Assembly (NCBI GenBank): GCA_002352425.1
Contig: DEIK01000080.1
Coordinates: forward strand, 1-31,061
DNA length: 31,061 bases
From: Rhodobacteraceae bacterium UBA2776
Lineage (GTDB): Bacteria > Pseudomonadota > Alphaproteobacteria > Rhodobacterales > Rhodobacteraceae
Direction: 5' to 3'
Part shown: one piece after another, positions 1 to 7,817 of the stretch
How positions within the stretch are numbered: position 1 is the stretch's first letter
How the letters are laid out: each line of letters opens with the position of its first letter
Translations under genes and position numbers: made by a program
Notes under the pieces: model-generated
The model's input: the letters and a program-made list of their open reading frames with translations, nothing else
Told to the model about the DNA's origin: nothing
Databases searched by the model: none

Positions 1-214
1 CCCCCAACACCTTGATCAACGGCTTGGCCACGCAAAACTCTACGTGTCAGAGCAAAGAGCGGATCGCGATTGGCCCAAAACCGCGTCATCCTCGTCGAAA
101 ACTCTGACTATCCTTTTGGAATTGCCGCCAGCACTCAACGAAAGTATCGAACCGGTGCAACTATGTCCCTTAAGAAGACGTTGCAACACCTAGATCGACC
201 TCTGCCTTTTCGAT

Positions 215-1657
215 CTAAACAGAATGCGCCCCAAGAACGACCAACGGTTTACGGTTTTTCGAATGCCTAAAGGCCACTTTTTCGGCCCGTTTGCCAGCAA
301 CGATCGGGCGACAAGACTGCAACGCAAAACCCGGCAAAGCCAGTTCAGGGAATAACGTCACGATCTGCTCACGGCCAGCCGGGCTTAGGGCTTTCATCGC
401 CTCGCCATCCAAATAGAGGCTCTCGGCATGGATACCATTGGCAAAGACGACTTCATGATGCTCAAACAGGATATGGTGATAGGTCACCTCATGAATGTCA
501 TGGGCTATGTCGATGCCATCAAGCGCCAACAACTGCTTTGCCGCAATCAGGATTTCAGAGCTGTCAAACATCCGTTGGGCGACTTTGGAGGCAATCATTA
601 TCCGGTGTTGCGGCGAAACAATCAAATCCTGTGCCAGATGGCTCAATCCCGTCGCCTCTTTTCGGATGCGGATCGGGCGCAGATGTTCGTGTCGGACCAA
701 ATCATGAGCGCACAGATGTTGTGACCCTGCCCAGCGCAGAGGCTGGAACCCATGATCCATTGTCAAAATCCGGTCTCCGGGCCGTAAATCCTCAACGCGC
801 ACCTCGCCTTTCATTGTGGCGATCAATGTGCCGCTCGCAAAACAAGCAACATCGGTATTTTCAACACGCAGATCAAAGCTGTCGAAGACAATTCCGCCAT
901 CCAGGATTTGCAATCCACCCGCTTCATTCAACGTGCCCTCGGCCTGATCAGTCTGCAACCATTCCAAGAGCGTCGCGTAGGTTTGGTCAGGATTGGCTGC
1001 GTTCCATGCCGCCAACGTGGTCGCATTATAGAACGGCGACAGATCAATGAAACCATTTCTGGCGCTGCCCACGGTTCCAATGCCCCCAATGCCTGTGCTG
1101 ATGTCAAAATCCGTGATTTCATCCGCCCTGCCATCGGGCGCGACAAACCCCCTGCCCATCCGGCCTGCCAGCATATCGCTGGCATCCACAGAGACACTAT
1201 CGAGGGTCAGGGATTGTATGGCGTTCGCCTCGAGCGCAACTTGATCCATATTGTTGGATGCGTCAGGTGCCAGGTAAAGAGTTCCGCCTGTATCTTGATA
1301 CACCACAGCAGAGATCAGCGCAGTGGTGCCATCGATGTAAGTGACCGTCGCGTTATAGACCACGGCCTCATCATACATCTGATCCCCTGCGCCATTAAGC
1401 CGAAATGCATCTTGATCCTCAGGCATAGACCTATCGTCTGCGGTGTCATCGACAGCGTCTACGCCATCGCTGTACCTGGTCGAACCAATAGAAAACGCCT
1501 GGAAGTTGTCGTCGAGTGGCGCGGCCAAAGAGCCAAGGGCGTCCCCCACCAGCGCGGTGGCATTTTCGCTCCTATGGTTGTGGGCCTGAAAATCACCCGC
1601 TGTCGGGTCAATCTGCGGGCCTGCACCAAGGTATATGACGCCAAAGGTGGTTGGCAT
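215..1657 (-). CDS. Large Hint-domain (Hint_2) protein
   Basis: A 480-residue protein. The C-terminal part, from about residue 268, is a Hint (hedgehog/intein) module of the type common in Rhodobacteraceae. It opens with the nucleophile motif CFASGTLI (Cys near residue 272), followed by VEDLRPGDRILT and PLRWAG. Further on come SPQHRIM and HHEVVFANGIHAESL, which carry the conserved His residues. The first 265 residues are acidic, rich in Asp, Ala and Gly, and probably form a secreted beta-rich domain; no Sec signal peptide is visible. Related proteins are often exported by type I secretion and may self-process at the Hint Cys, but neither is shown here. It ends near the window edge and no operon partner is visible. 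The Hint assignment is confident; the biological role is unknown. Confidence 0.85.
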   Translation of the reverse strand: MPTTFGVIYLGAGPQIDPTAGDFQAHNHRSENATALVGDALGSLAAPLDDNFQAFSIGSTRYSDGVDAVDDTADDRSMPEDQDAFRLNGAGDQMYDEAVVYNATVTYIDGTTALISAVVYQDTGGTLYLAPDASNNMDQVALEANAIQSLTLDSVSVDASDMLAGRMGRGFVAPDGRADEITDFDISTGIGGIGTVGSARNGFIDLSPFYNATTLAAWNAANPDQTYATLLEWLQTDQAEGTLNEAGGLQILDGGIVFDSFDLRVENTDVACFASGTLIATMKGEVRVEDLRPGDRILTMDHGFQPLRWAGSQHLCAHDLVRHEHLRPIRIRKEATGLSHLAQDLIVSPQHRIMIASKVAQRMFDSSEILIAAKQLLALDGIDIAHDIHEVTYHHILFEHHEVVFANGIHAESLYLDGEAMKALSPAGREQIVTLFPELALPGFALQSCRPIVAGKRAEKVAFRHSKNRKPLVVLGAHSV

Positions 1658-2169
1658 ATCAATGGGCTCTTACAAAAAGACACCAGCAACCAGCGGGTAA
1701 AGCGCCTAAATCAAAGAGGTTTTTCCGATCTTGCGCCGCTTGCGCACAAACAGCCACAACGCCGACCGCCCAATCCGGTGCCACACCACAAACGGCCCCT
1801 GCTCGGCCAAAGGTCGTTGGTGGTTGGTGGCCACCTGTTGGTTTACGCGCACTCATCGCCTGCATAACCTTTCATTCCGATTGCGGCCTCCTGCGCTTTG
1901 AAACCTGCCTCTTTCCAAGCCTCGCTAAAGCCAGGCACTGGCGCACAAAGCAATTTCGGTTAGAAATAACTGTCTTTTTGTTTGTAAGGCTGTTGTGTGG
2001 ACAAAGTGTGAACAACTTGACGCAAAATAGTCGCTCATTTTGTAGCGCCACCACCGTCACAAGCCGAACACCTTGCGCGGCAAATACAGTGCATTCACCG
2101 GCGGGAAATCAGGTGGATGCCCGATTTAGATCCAAAAATTTGGGCCACAAAGCACCTTTGGCGCAGGCG
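1658..2169. other. 512-bp gap with no confident gene
   Basis: This stretch lies between the large Hint gene and the WYL-like gene, both on the minus strand. It holds one weak small-ORF candidate (1706-1852, listed separately). The sequence at 1988-2012 has short inverted arms (GTTGT and ACAAC) around a TGTGGACAA motif that is one mismatch from a DnaA box. I could not assign any promoter, terminator or ncRNA. Other short ORFs here have no recognisable features. Confidence 0.4.
1706..1852 (-). CDS. Possible 48-residue basic small protein
   Basis: A GTG-started 48-codon frame encodes a basic peptide with a central hydrophobic and aromatic stretch (FVVWHRIGRSALWLF) followed by RKRRKIGK. That pattern resembles a small membrane-associated or nucleic-acid-binding protein more than random translation. 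An AGG lies a few bases upstream of the GTG. A different-frame ORF of 68 residues overlaps it and looks less natural. I recognise no family, so this is a low-confidence call from composition alone. Confidence 0.25.
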   Translation of the reverse strand: MRVNQQVATNHQRPLAEQGPFVVWHRIGRSALWLFVRKRRKIGKTSLI

Positions 2170-2577
2170 CTATTCGCAGATGTTCTCTTTGATAAAGCAA
2201 TTTGAACCAAGACAACCATCCCAGCCTTCAGCCTTGATGGATTTAGATTCCTCGTCAAAGGCACCCTCGACCAAATTGACGGCCTTGATTTTATCAAATC
2301 TAAAAATCCGTTCAGATGCAAAATCACGCCCCTTGGTACAGCCACGAGTCTGCCAACCATGTAAATACAGCGTGCCATTGTTGCCAATTGCGACTTGGTG
2401 CACATCAACCAGACGCGGCGCACACCCCTTGCTGGCATCCTTATCGTATTCCAGCTCAACAACCCGGCCGGTGGTCGCCGCCTCACAAAGAACGGCCTCA
2501 TGTTCCGACTGCGCATAGACTGGTAGGGATAATGAAATGCTGACAAGCGATAACATTGCTATGTGAATTGGTTTCAT
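2170..2577 (-). CDS. Small secreted WYL-like protein
   Basis: A 135-residue protein with a clear Sec signal peptide (hydrophobic residues 5-20, likely cleavage after VYA near residue 22). The mature part has the outline of a WYL domain: a start like xEAATTGRVVELEYDKD, then RLVDVHQVAIGNNGTLYLHGW, then RIFRFDKIKAVNLVEGAF. Six Cys in the mature region could form three disulfides, which fits a periplasmic location. WYL domains are normally cytoplasmic sensor domains of transcription factors, so an exported one is unusual. The open frame runs further upstream, but that extension would be translated through the tRNA gene. The ATG at 2577, just before the signal peptide, is therefore the start. Function unknown; the WYL resemblance is by eye. 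Confidence 0.75.
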   Translation of the reverse strand: MKPIHIAMLSLVSISLSLPVYAQSEHEAVLCEAATTGRVVELEYDKDASKGCAPRLVDVHQVAIGNNGTLYLHGWQTRGCTKGRDFASERIFRFDKIKAVNLVEGAFDEESKSIKAEGWDGCLGSNCFIKENICE

Positions 2578-2645
2578 TGCAGCGCTCCTAAAGCCATAAT
2601 GCCCGATATCCGGTCCATTGATACCAACGAAGTGTAGCTGGAAAA

Positions 2646-2728
2646 TGGTGCGGGTGAAAGGACTTGAACCTTCACTCCATAGGAACCGGTACCTAAAACC
2701 GGCGCGTCTACCATTCCGCCACACCCGC
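2646..2728 (-). tRNA. tRNA-Leu (anticodon UAG)
   Basis: On the minus strand the acceptor arm GCGGGTG (2728-2722) pairs with CACCCGC, followed by discriminator A and an encoded CCA (2648-2646). The anticodon stem CCGGT/ACCGG encloses the loop TTTAGGT, giving anticodon TAG. A long variable arm of about 12 nt identifies a type II tRNA, and the T-arm loop is TTCAAGT. The total length is 83 nt including CCA. It reads Leu CUN codons. It sits between the secreted WYL-like gene and the small Hint gene, and no integrase gene is seen beside it. Confidence 0.95.
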
Positions 2729-2886
2729 ACAAAACCTTGGTGGTAAACCCAAAGTCTGGGCCTTCTAACAAAGGTCACACACCGTGGCCAGCAGAAAATT
2801 AATCACAGAATTTACGCGACATAAACACATTTGTGCCTTAATGCTGGGGGAAAACCGAGGCAGAAATCATAAAAGCGAGAAACGCT

Positions 2887-3363
2887 ATGAAAACCAACAT
2901 GGACACAAAAACCGAAAACACATCCGGAATCACATCCGGTGTTGCAATGGGCACCATCGTGCTGACATTGGACGGCGAAATCCCCGTTGAACATTTGAAT
3001 GTTGGTGATCGTGTGATCACCCGTGACACCGGCATCGCCACGCTGCGTGCTGTTCATATGCGCGAAATCACCTTTACCCCTTACAAAGTATCCGCTGATC
3101 GCCTTGGCGAAGGCCGCCCTGTCGCCGATACCTTTGTTGGCGCTGGCCAGCACATTCTGGTGCGTGGCCTGCTGTCACAAGCGCTGTACAACACAGATTC
3201 CGCTATGGTGCCTGTTTCAAAACTGGCCGACGGCGAATATATCGCCAAATGCGAGGAACAAACCCTGCGCATTTATGAGCTGGAATTTGACACCCCCCAC
3301 GTGATCTATGCAAACGGTCTGGAAATCGCCAGCACTGTGAACGAAATGGCCGTGGCTGCTTAA
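2887..3363 (+). CDS. Small Hint-fold protein lacking the catalytic Cys
   Basis: A 158-residue protein that is essentially one Hint_2 module. It shows SGVAMGTIVLTLDGEIPVEH, LNVGDRVITRDTG, GAGQHILVRG and a terminal ELEFDTPHVIYANGLEIAS. These align segment by segment with the larger Hint protein at 215-1657. At the position of the nucleophile Cys there is Gly (about residue 18), so autoprocessing by the usual thioester route should not be possible. Both later His-containing motifs are kept. There is no signal peptide. It is followed by a terminator hairpin at 3391-3440. Such short single-domain Hint proteins recur in Rhodobacteraceae; the role is unknown. Confidence 0.8.
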   Translation: MKTNMDTKTENTSGITSGVAMGTIVLTLDGEIPVEHLNVGDRVITRDTGIATLRAVHMREITFTPYKVSADRLGEGRPVADTFVGAGQHILVRGLLSQALYNTDSAMVPVSKLADGEYIAKCEEQTLRIYELEFDTPHVIYANGLEIASTVNEMAVAA

Positions 3364-3390
3364 GCCAGCAACACCGTCCATCGAGATTTC

Positions 3391-3440
3391 AACGCCTCAC
3401 ACTTCTCCTGTTATGGGGCAGCGTGGGGCGTTTTCTATTT
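3391..3440 (+). terminator. Rho-independent terminator after small Hint gene
   Basis: AACGCCTCAC (3391-3400) pairs with GTGGGGCGTT (3423-3432) as a 10-bp stem with one G-U pair and a 22-nt loop. It is followed by a T-rich tail (TTTTCTATTTTT). It lies 28 bp after the small Hint stop codon. Confidence 0.7.
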
Positions 3441-3463
3441 TTAGCCTGTTGGCTTGAAATCGG

Positions 3464-5017
3464 CTAGACACCCAACTCCCTAAACACCTTGGGCAAGGTC
3501 TCCGGCAAATCCTCGGCAATCAGCCCCGGCCCAAAGGCCAGCGCGCATTCCACATGTAACCACGCCGCCGTTTCTGCCGCCTGCATCGGCGTAAAGCCCC
3601 GCGCCAACAGCCCCGTGATGAACCCCGCCAAAACATCCCCTGATCCTGCCGTCGCCAACCACGGCGCCTCGCGCTCGTAATGCGCCGAGTTGATCGAACA
3701 TTGCCCATCCGGCGTCGCAATCACCGTATCCGGCCCTTTGAACAGCACCACACAGCCCGCCCGCTTGGCCGCCTCTCGCGTGGCGTCGACCTTGGAATAG
3801 GCGGGGCCGCTTATCGGCTCTTCCCCGAGCCTCTTCGCTATGTCGGGGAATAGCCGCGCAAATTCGCCAGCATGCGGGGTCAGAACAACAGAGCGATGCG
3901 AGCTGGTAAGCTCAAAGAGCGTTTCGGGATTGTCTGCAAAAGCGCTCAACGCATCCGCATCCAGCACAATATCCGCTTTGCTCGCCAGCGCCACCGGCAC
4001 CAACTCCCGCGCCCGCTCCGCGCCCAAAGCCGGCCCCAGACACAGCGCATTGATCCGCGTGTCCTGCAACACCCGCGCCAAAGCATCCGCGTCATGCACA
4101 GGGGACAACATAATCGCATTCAACTGCGCCGCATTCTCGGCCACAGCTTCCGGCGGACACCCCACAGTCACCAAGCCCGCACCGATCCTGAGCGCCCCTC
4201 GCGCCGCCAATCGCGCCGCGCCGGTTCCGCCGGAGCCGCCCGAAAGGATTAGAGCGTGACCGTGTGTGTATTTTTGATCAAATTTCCATTTTTTTATTTC
4301 CGGCAACTCGTCATCAGTTAGCCATTCACGATCAACCCTGTGCACATGCAGTTCAACGAAGCCACGGGACAAACCAATGTCTTTCACGACCAACCGCTTG
4401 CTTCGTTGAACAGCTTCGCCCAGTAGATGGCCAACTTTTCGCTCGTGGAACGAAACAGCTAGGTCACAAAATGCACCGTATTTACCTTCCAGCATTTTTC
4501 CGCTGTCAGCGCAAAGACCCGATGGCAAATCAACGGCCACGACTTTGGAATACAACCGGTTGTGAACAGTTGCCATGAGCAACTCATGCGAAACCTCATC
4601 TGGAACCGGACGCGTAAGACCAGTGCCGAATACGGCATCAACGAACACGTTGGCCCTTGTCCTTCCGGCGTCCAACTCACTCCAGGCAAGGACCTCCCCT
4701 ATCTCCACCCAACGCACATAATTCACCCGTGCATCCGGCGGCAATTTCTCAGCGTCCCCATAGAGAAACACCTCAACCTCCCAGCCCCACTCTTTCAGCA
4801 ACCGCGCCACCACGAAGCCGTCACCACCGTTGTTGCCCGGCCCGCACAGCACCACGGCTCGGTGCGAGGTTTTGGCCAGCTCTGGCCACTCCTCAAACAC
4901 CGCGTCCACCACACCGCGCCCGGCCCGCTCCATCAGTTCCAGCCCCGTGACCTCACCACTATCAATCGCCGCCTGCTCGATCGCTTTCATCTGTGCCGCT
5001 GTCAGAAGTTCGGTCAT
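3464..5017 (-). CDS. nnr: Bifunctional NAD(P)H-hydrate epimerase / ADP-dependent dehydratase
   Basis: A 517-residue metabolite-repair enzyme. It epimerises R-NAD(P)HX to the S form and dehydrates S-NAD(P)HX back to NAD(P)H using ADP. The N-terminal YjeF_N (epimerase) domain covers roughly residues 1-215, with GPGNNGGDG at 59-67 and AVDLPSGL. The C-terminal carbohydrate-kinase-like dehydratase domain covers about 235-505, with LSGGSGGTGAARLA, LTPHAGEFARLF, VLFKGPDTVIA and GSGDVLAGFITGLLARG. Length and domain order match the fused bacterial enzyme. The ATG at 5017 is preceded directly by an in-frame GTG at 5020; the ATG was chosen because relatives begin MTELLTAAQ. It is divergent from glnB, the usual arrangement in Rhodobacterales. 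Confidence 0.95.
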   Translation of the reverse strand: MTELLTAAQMKAIEQAAIDSGEVTGLELMERAGRGVVDAVFEEWPELAKTSHRAVVLCGPGNNGGDGFVVARLLKEWGWEVEVFLYGDAEKLPPDARVNYVRWVEIGEVLAWSELDAGRTRANVFVDAVFGTGLTRPVPDEVSHELLMATVHNRLYSKVVAVDLPSGLCADSGKMLEGKYGAFCDLAVSFHERKVGHLLGEAVQRSKRLVVKDIGLSRGFVELHVHRVDREWLTDDELPEIKKWKFDQKYTHGHALILSGGSGGTGAARLAARGALRIGAGLVTVGCPPEAVAENAAQLNAIMLSPVHDADALARVLQDTRINALCLGPALGAERARELVPVALASKADIVLDADALSAFADNPETLFELTSSHRSVVLTPHAGEFARLFPDIAKRLGEEPISGPAYSKVDATREAAKRAGCVVLFKGPDTVIATPDGQCSINSAHYEREAPWLATAGSGDVLAGFITGLLARGFTPMQAAETAAWLHVECALAFGPGLIAEDLPETLPKVFRELGV

Positions 5018-5188
5018 CACAATTACCCATTTTTCGCAAACCGCACATATTTCGCACGTATCGCCTAATTTTTAATCACAGAGGTCAGAATCCATCACCG
5101 CCCCCTGCCACCATCACCATAGCGAATTGTAGCGACAATATGAAAGTGATCTATCACAGGGGAAACCACCTGTGGGGAGTCAGAGTTC

Positions 5189-5527
5189 ATGAAAAAGATC
5201 GAAGCCATCATCAAGCCGTTCAAATTGGACGAAGTGAAAGAAGCTTTGCAAGACGTAGGCGTTCAAGGCCTCTCTGTGATCGAAGTCAAAGGCTTTGGCC
5301 GCCAAAAGGGCCACACCGAACTGTACCGCGGCGCGGAATATGTCGTCGATTTCCTGCCCAAGGTCAAAATCGAAGTGGTGCTGCCCGAGGACATGGTTGA
5401 AGGCGCTATTGAGGCCATCGTCGACGCCGCCAAAACCGACAAAATCGGTGACGGCAAGATTTTCGTCTCGCCCGTGGAACAAGTCGTGCGTATCCGCACC
5501 GGCGAAACGGGCGTAGACGCGATTTAA
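5189..5527 (+). CDS. glnB: Nitrogen regulatory protein P-II
   Basis: A 112-residue PII signal protein of normal length. It begins MKKIEAIIKPFKLDEVK and carries the T-loop sequence GHTELYRGAEYVVDFLPK with the uridylylation Tyr at residue 51. The B-loop follows as TDKIGDGKIFV. PII senses glutamine (through GlnD uridylylation), 2-oxoglutarate and ATP/ADP, and controls GlnE-dependent adenylylation of glutamine synthetase and the NtrBC system. A strong GGGGAG ribosome-binding site precedes the ATG. glnA starts 50 bp downstream with no terminator between, so the two are almost certainly cotranscribed. I did not find a convincing sigma-54 promoter upstream. Confidence 0.97.
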   Translation: MKKIEAIIKPFKLDEVKEALQDVGVQGLSVIEVKGFGRQKGHTELYRGAEYVVDFLPKVKIEVVLPEDMVEGAIEAIVDAAKTDKIGDGKIFVSPVEQVVRIRTGETGVDAI

Positions 5528-5577
5528 CTGACCACCACTCATTAGAAATTCAAACAAGTACAAAGCGAGGACTGAAA

Positions 5578-6984
5578 ATGGACAACAAAGGCATGCTAAA
5601 GCTGATCAAGGACGAGAACATCGAATATGTTGATGTTCGCTTCACTGATCCGCGCGGTAAATTGCAGCACGTGACTGTGGTGGCTGATCTGGTGGATGAG
5701 GATTTCCTTGAGGAAGGCTTTATGTTTGATGGCTCGTCCATCGCGGGTTGGAAATCAATCGACAACTCCGACATGAAGCTGATGCTGGACGCTGCATCCG
5801 CCTATATTGACCCGTTTTATGCGGAAAAAACGCTGGCCGTGCATTGTTCGGTGGTTGAGCCAGACACCGGCGAAGCCTACACCCGCGACCCACGCGGCAC
5901 CGCCCAAAAAGCCGAGGCCTATTTGGTGTCTACCGGCATTGGCGATGTGTCCTACTACGGTCCCGAGGCTGAATTCTTTTTGTTCGACGATGTGCGTTTC
6001 AGCGTCGAGATGAACAAAGTGTCGTTCGAAGTTGACGCAGGCGACGCGTCCTGGAACACAGATACGTCCTATGAAATGGGCAACATGGGCCACCGCCCGG
6101 GCATCAAGGGCGGCTATTTTCCTGTGAACCCGATTGATGACGCGCAGGACATTCGTTCCGAAATGCTGTCGACCATGAAGCGTCTGGGCATGAAGGTTGA
6201 TAAACACCACCACGAAGTGGCGTCCTGTCAGCACGAATTGGGCCTGATTTTCGGGAGCCTAACGCATCAAGCGGATGAGTTGCAGAAATACAAATATGTG
6301 ATCCACAACGTGGCGCATGCCTACGGCAAAACGGCGACCTTTATGCCAAAGCCGATTTCTGGCGATAACGGCACCGGCATGCACGTGAACATGTCAATCT
6401 GGAAAGATGGCAAGCCATTGTTCGCAGGCGACAAATACGCTGATCTATCGGATCAAGCGCTGTGGTTCATTGGCGGCATCCTAAAGCACGCCAAATCGCT
6501 GAACGCCTTCACCAACCCATCAACCAACAGCTACAAACGCCTGATCCCGGGTTTTGAAGCCCCCGTTCTGCGCGCTTATTCCGCGTCGAACCGCTCGGGT
6601 TGTGTGCGTATTCCGTGGACTGAATCACCAAAAGCCAAACGCGTTGAGGCTCGATTCCCTGATCCGGCCGCCAACCCCTACCTGTGCTTTGCAGCATTGC
6701 TGATGGCTGGCCTTGACGGCATCAAAAACAAAATTGATCCAGGCCCCGCCTCTGACAAAGATCTCTATGATCTGCCCCCAGAAGAGCTGGCTGGTATTCC
6801 GACAGTTTGTGCATCCCTGCGTGAAGCGCTGGACGAGTTGGAAGCCGATATGGACTATCTGCTGGCCGGTGACGTGTTCACCAAAGACCAGATCGAAGGC
6901 TATATGGATCTGAAATGGGAAGAGGTTTATGCCTACGAGCACACACCTCACCCCATTGAATACAAGATGTATTACAGCTGCTAA
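5578..6984 (+). CDS. glnA: Glutamine synthetase type I
   Basis: A 468-residue GSI-beta glutamine synthetase that makes glutamine from glutamate, ammonia and ATP; the family assembles as dodecamers. Visible signatures are the N-terminal MFDGSSIAGW segment, EAEFFLF with metal-ligand Glu residues, the ATP-binding run KPISGDNGTGMHVNMS, NRSGCVRIPW, and the adenylylation site KDLYDLPPEE. The tyrosine in that site falls exactly at residue 397, as in the Escherichia coli enzyme. This means activity should be controlled by GlnE under the PII protein encoded just upstream. A strong terminator at 7010-7040 ends the glnBA unit. Confidence 0.98.
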   Translation: MDNKGMLKLIKDENIEYVDVRFTDPRGKLQHVTVVADLVDEDFLEEGFMFDGSSIAGWKSIDNSDMKLMLDAASAYIDPFYAEKTLAVHCSVVEPDTGEAYTRDPRGTAQKAEAYLVSTGIGDVSYYGPEAEFFLFDDVRFSVEMNKVSFEVDAGDASWNTDTSYEMGNMGHRPGIKGGYFPVNPIDDAQDIRSEMLSTMKRLGMKVDKHHHEVASCQHELGLIFGSLTHQADELQKYKYVIHNVAHAYGKTATFMPKPISGDNGTGMHVNMSIWKDGKPLFAGDKYADLSDQALWFIGGILKHAKSLNAFTNPSTNSYKRLIPGFEAPVLRAYSASNRSGCVRIPWTESPKAKRVEARFPDPAANPYLCFAALLMAGLDGIKNKIDPGPASDKDLYDLPPEELAGIPTVCASLREALDELEADMDYLLAGDVFTKDQIEGYMDLKWEEVYAYEHTPHPIEYKMYYSC

Positions 6985-7009
6985 GGCACCAATACAGAAC
7001 GATTAAACA

Positions 7010-7040
7010 AAAGGGCGCCCATTGTTGGCGCCCTTTTTTT
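7010..7040 (+). terminator. Rho-independent terminator of glnBA
   Basis: AAAGGGCGCC pairs perfectly with GGCGCCCTTT around a 7-nt loop, followed by an uninterrupted T run (7034-7040). It lies 26 bp after the glnA stop. Read on the other strand it also sits at the 3' end of the AraC remnant. Confidence 0.92.
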
Positions 7041-7250
7041 CTATTGCGAGTTCTGCCGCCATGCAGTTGGCATCTTGCCGGTGACACGCAGAAATTCACG
7101 GTTGGAATTTGACTTGGTATTATAGCCAGAAGTATAGATCACATCGGTCACTTTGACAGCACTGTCACGCAGCAACCGACAGGCCACATCTATCCGCAAC
7201 CCGTTCACATATTGCGAGGCGTTCAATCCGAATTGGCGCAAAAGCTGCAT
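7041..7250 (-). pseudogene. 3' remnant of an AraC-family regulator
   Basis: About 68 codons match the second half of an AraC/XylS DNA-binding domain. They include FGLNASQYVNGLRIDVACRL, then the second helix-turn-helix region SAVKVTDVIYTSGYNTKSNSNREF and the closing RVTGKMPTAWR. Everything upstream is missing: the ligand-binding domain and the first helix-turn-helix. At about 7240-7250 the sequence passes directly into a hydrolase fragment coding on the opposite strand. With no start region or promoter and half a DNA-binding domain, it should be non-functional. The family is assigned with confidence from the C-terminal motif order. Confidence 0.8.
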
Positions 7251-7735
7251 ATTGATACGCCCCGCATCGGCGTTGTCGGCTTTTCACTGGGCGGTCACAC
7301 GGCCCTTGGGCTGGTGGGCGTACAGGCCGATCATGCGGGCTATATCAACGACTGCGATCAACACAGCTATATGCTGGATTGTCAGTGGTACAAGACCGCC
7401 GTGGCAACCGACCCCGCCTTGGCGCAGGCCTATCAATCCCGAAGCCTGAGCCAAATCAACACGCCGCTGCAGGTCATCAACCTTGGCGCTCCTGATACCG
7501 CACCGATGGGCATCAACGCCGCGTCGATCAGCCAGAAATTGCCCAATGTCGACGACCAAACAGTGTCCGCGCCACCCATTTCCACTTCCTGGGGCTCTGC
7601 ACCAAAAACGGTGAACAGATCATCAGCATCGAAGGGGAAGACCCGATCTGCACGGAGGTCAGCGAAAGAAGCCGCGCTGATATCCACACAGAATTGCAGC
7701 GTCTGATCGGTGGTTTATTGACCAAACATTTTTAA
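7242..7735 (+). pseudogene. 3' remnant of an alpha/beta hydrolase (dienelactone hydrolase-like), frameshifted
   Basis: The segment begins abruptly at about LHIDTPRIGVVGFSLGGHTAL, where GFSLGG is the nucleophile elbow. It runs through the region holding CDQHSYMLDCQWYK and INTPLQVINLGAPDTAP. Near 7565 the frame breaks: the reading continues two bases on, as ATHFHFLGLCTKNGEQIISI through ADIHTELQRLIGGLLTKHF, ending with TAA at 7735. The restored H-F-H-F-L segment resembles the catalytic-His region of the hydrolase at 15540-16421. The N-terminal half is absent and it abuts the AraC remnant. Truncation plus frameshift make it a pseudogene. A hairpin GCGGCAATCCAATTGCCGC at 7748-7766, without a T tail, follows it. 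Confidence 0.75.
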
Positions 7736-7817
7736 TAGGAATGGCGCGCGGCAATCCAATTGCCGCCGCCGCATTCTGGCGTTAAACATAGGGCATAAAT
7801 ATTAACGGAGAACCTTT

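Noticed and set aside
1..214. Possible coding sequence at the left edge of the window
   Set aside because: Short frames only, with no family match; nothing can be supported in this 214-bp piece.
908..1867. 319-codon plus-strand ORF opposite the large Hint gene
   Set aside because: It is antisense to a recognisable Hint protein, its translation has no domain and an unnatural composition, and it has no ribosome site.
1994..2004. DnaA-box-like TGTGGACAA
   Set aside because: One mismatch, a single copy, and no other origin features nearby.
2646..3363. tRNA-Leu as an integration site for a genomic island
   Set aside because: No integrase, no repeated tRNA 3' end and no composition change next to it in the window.
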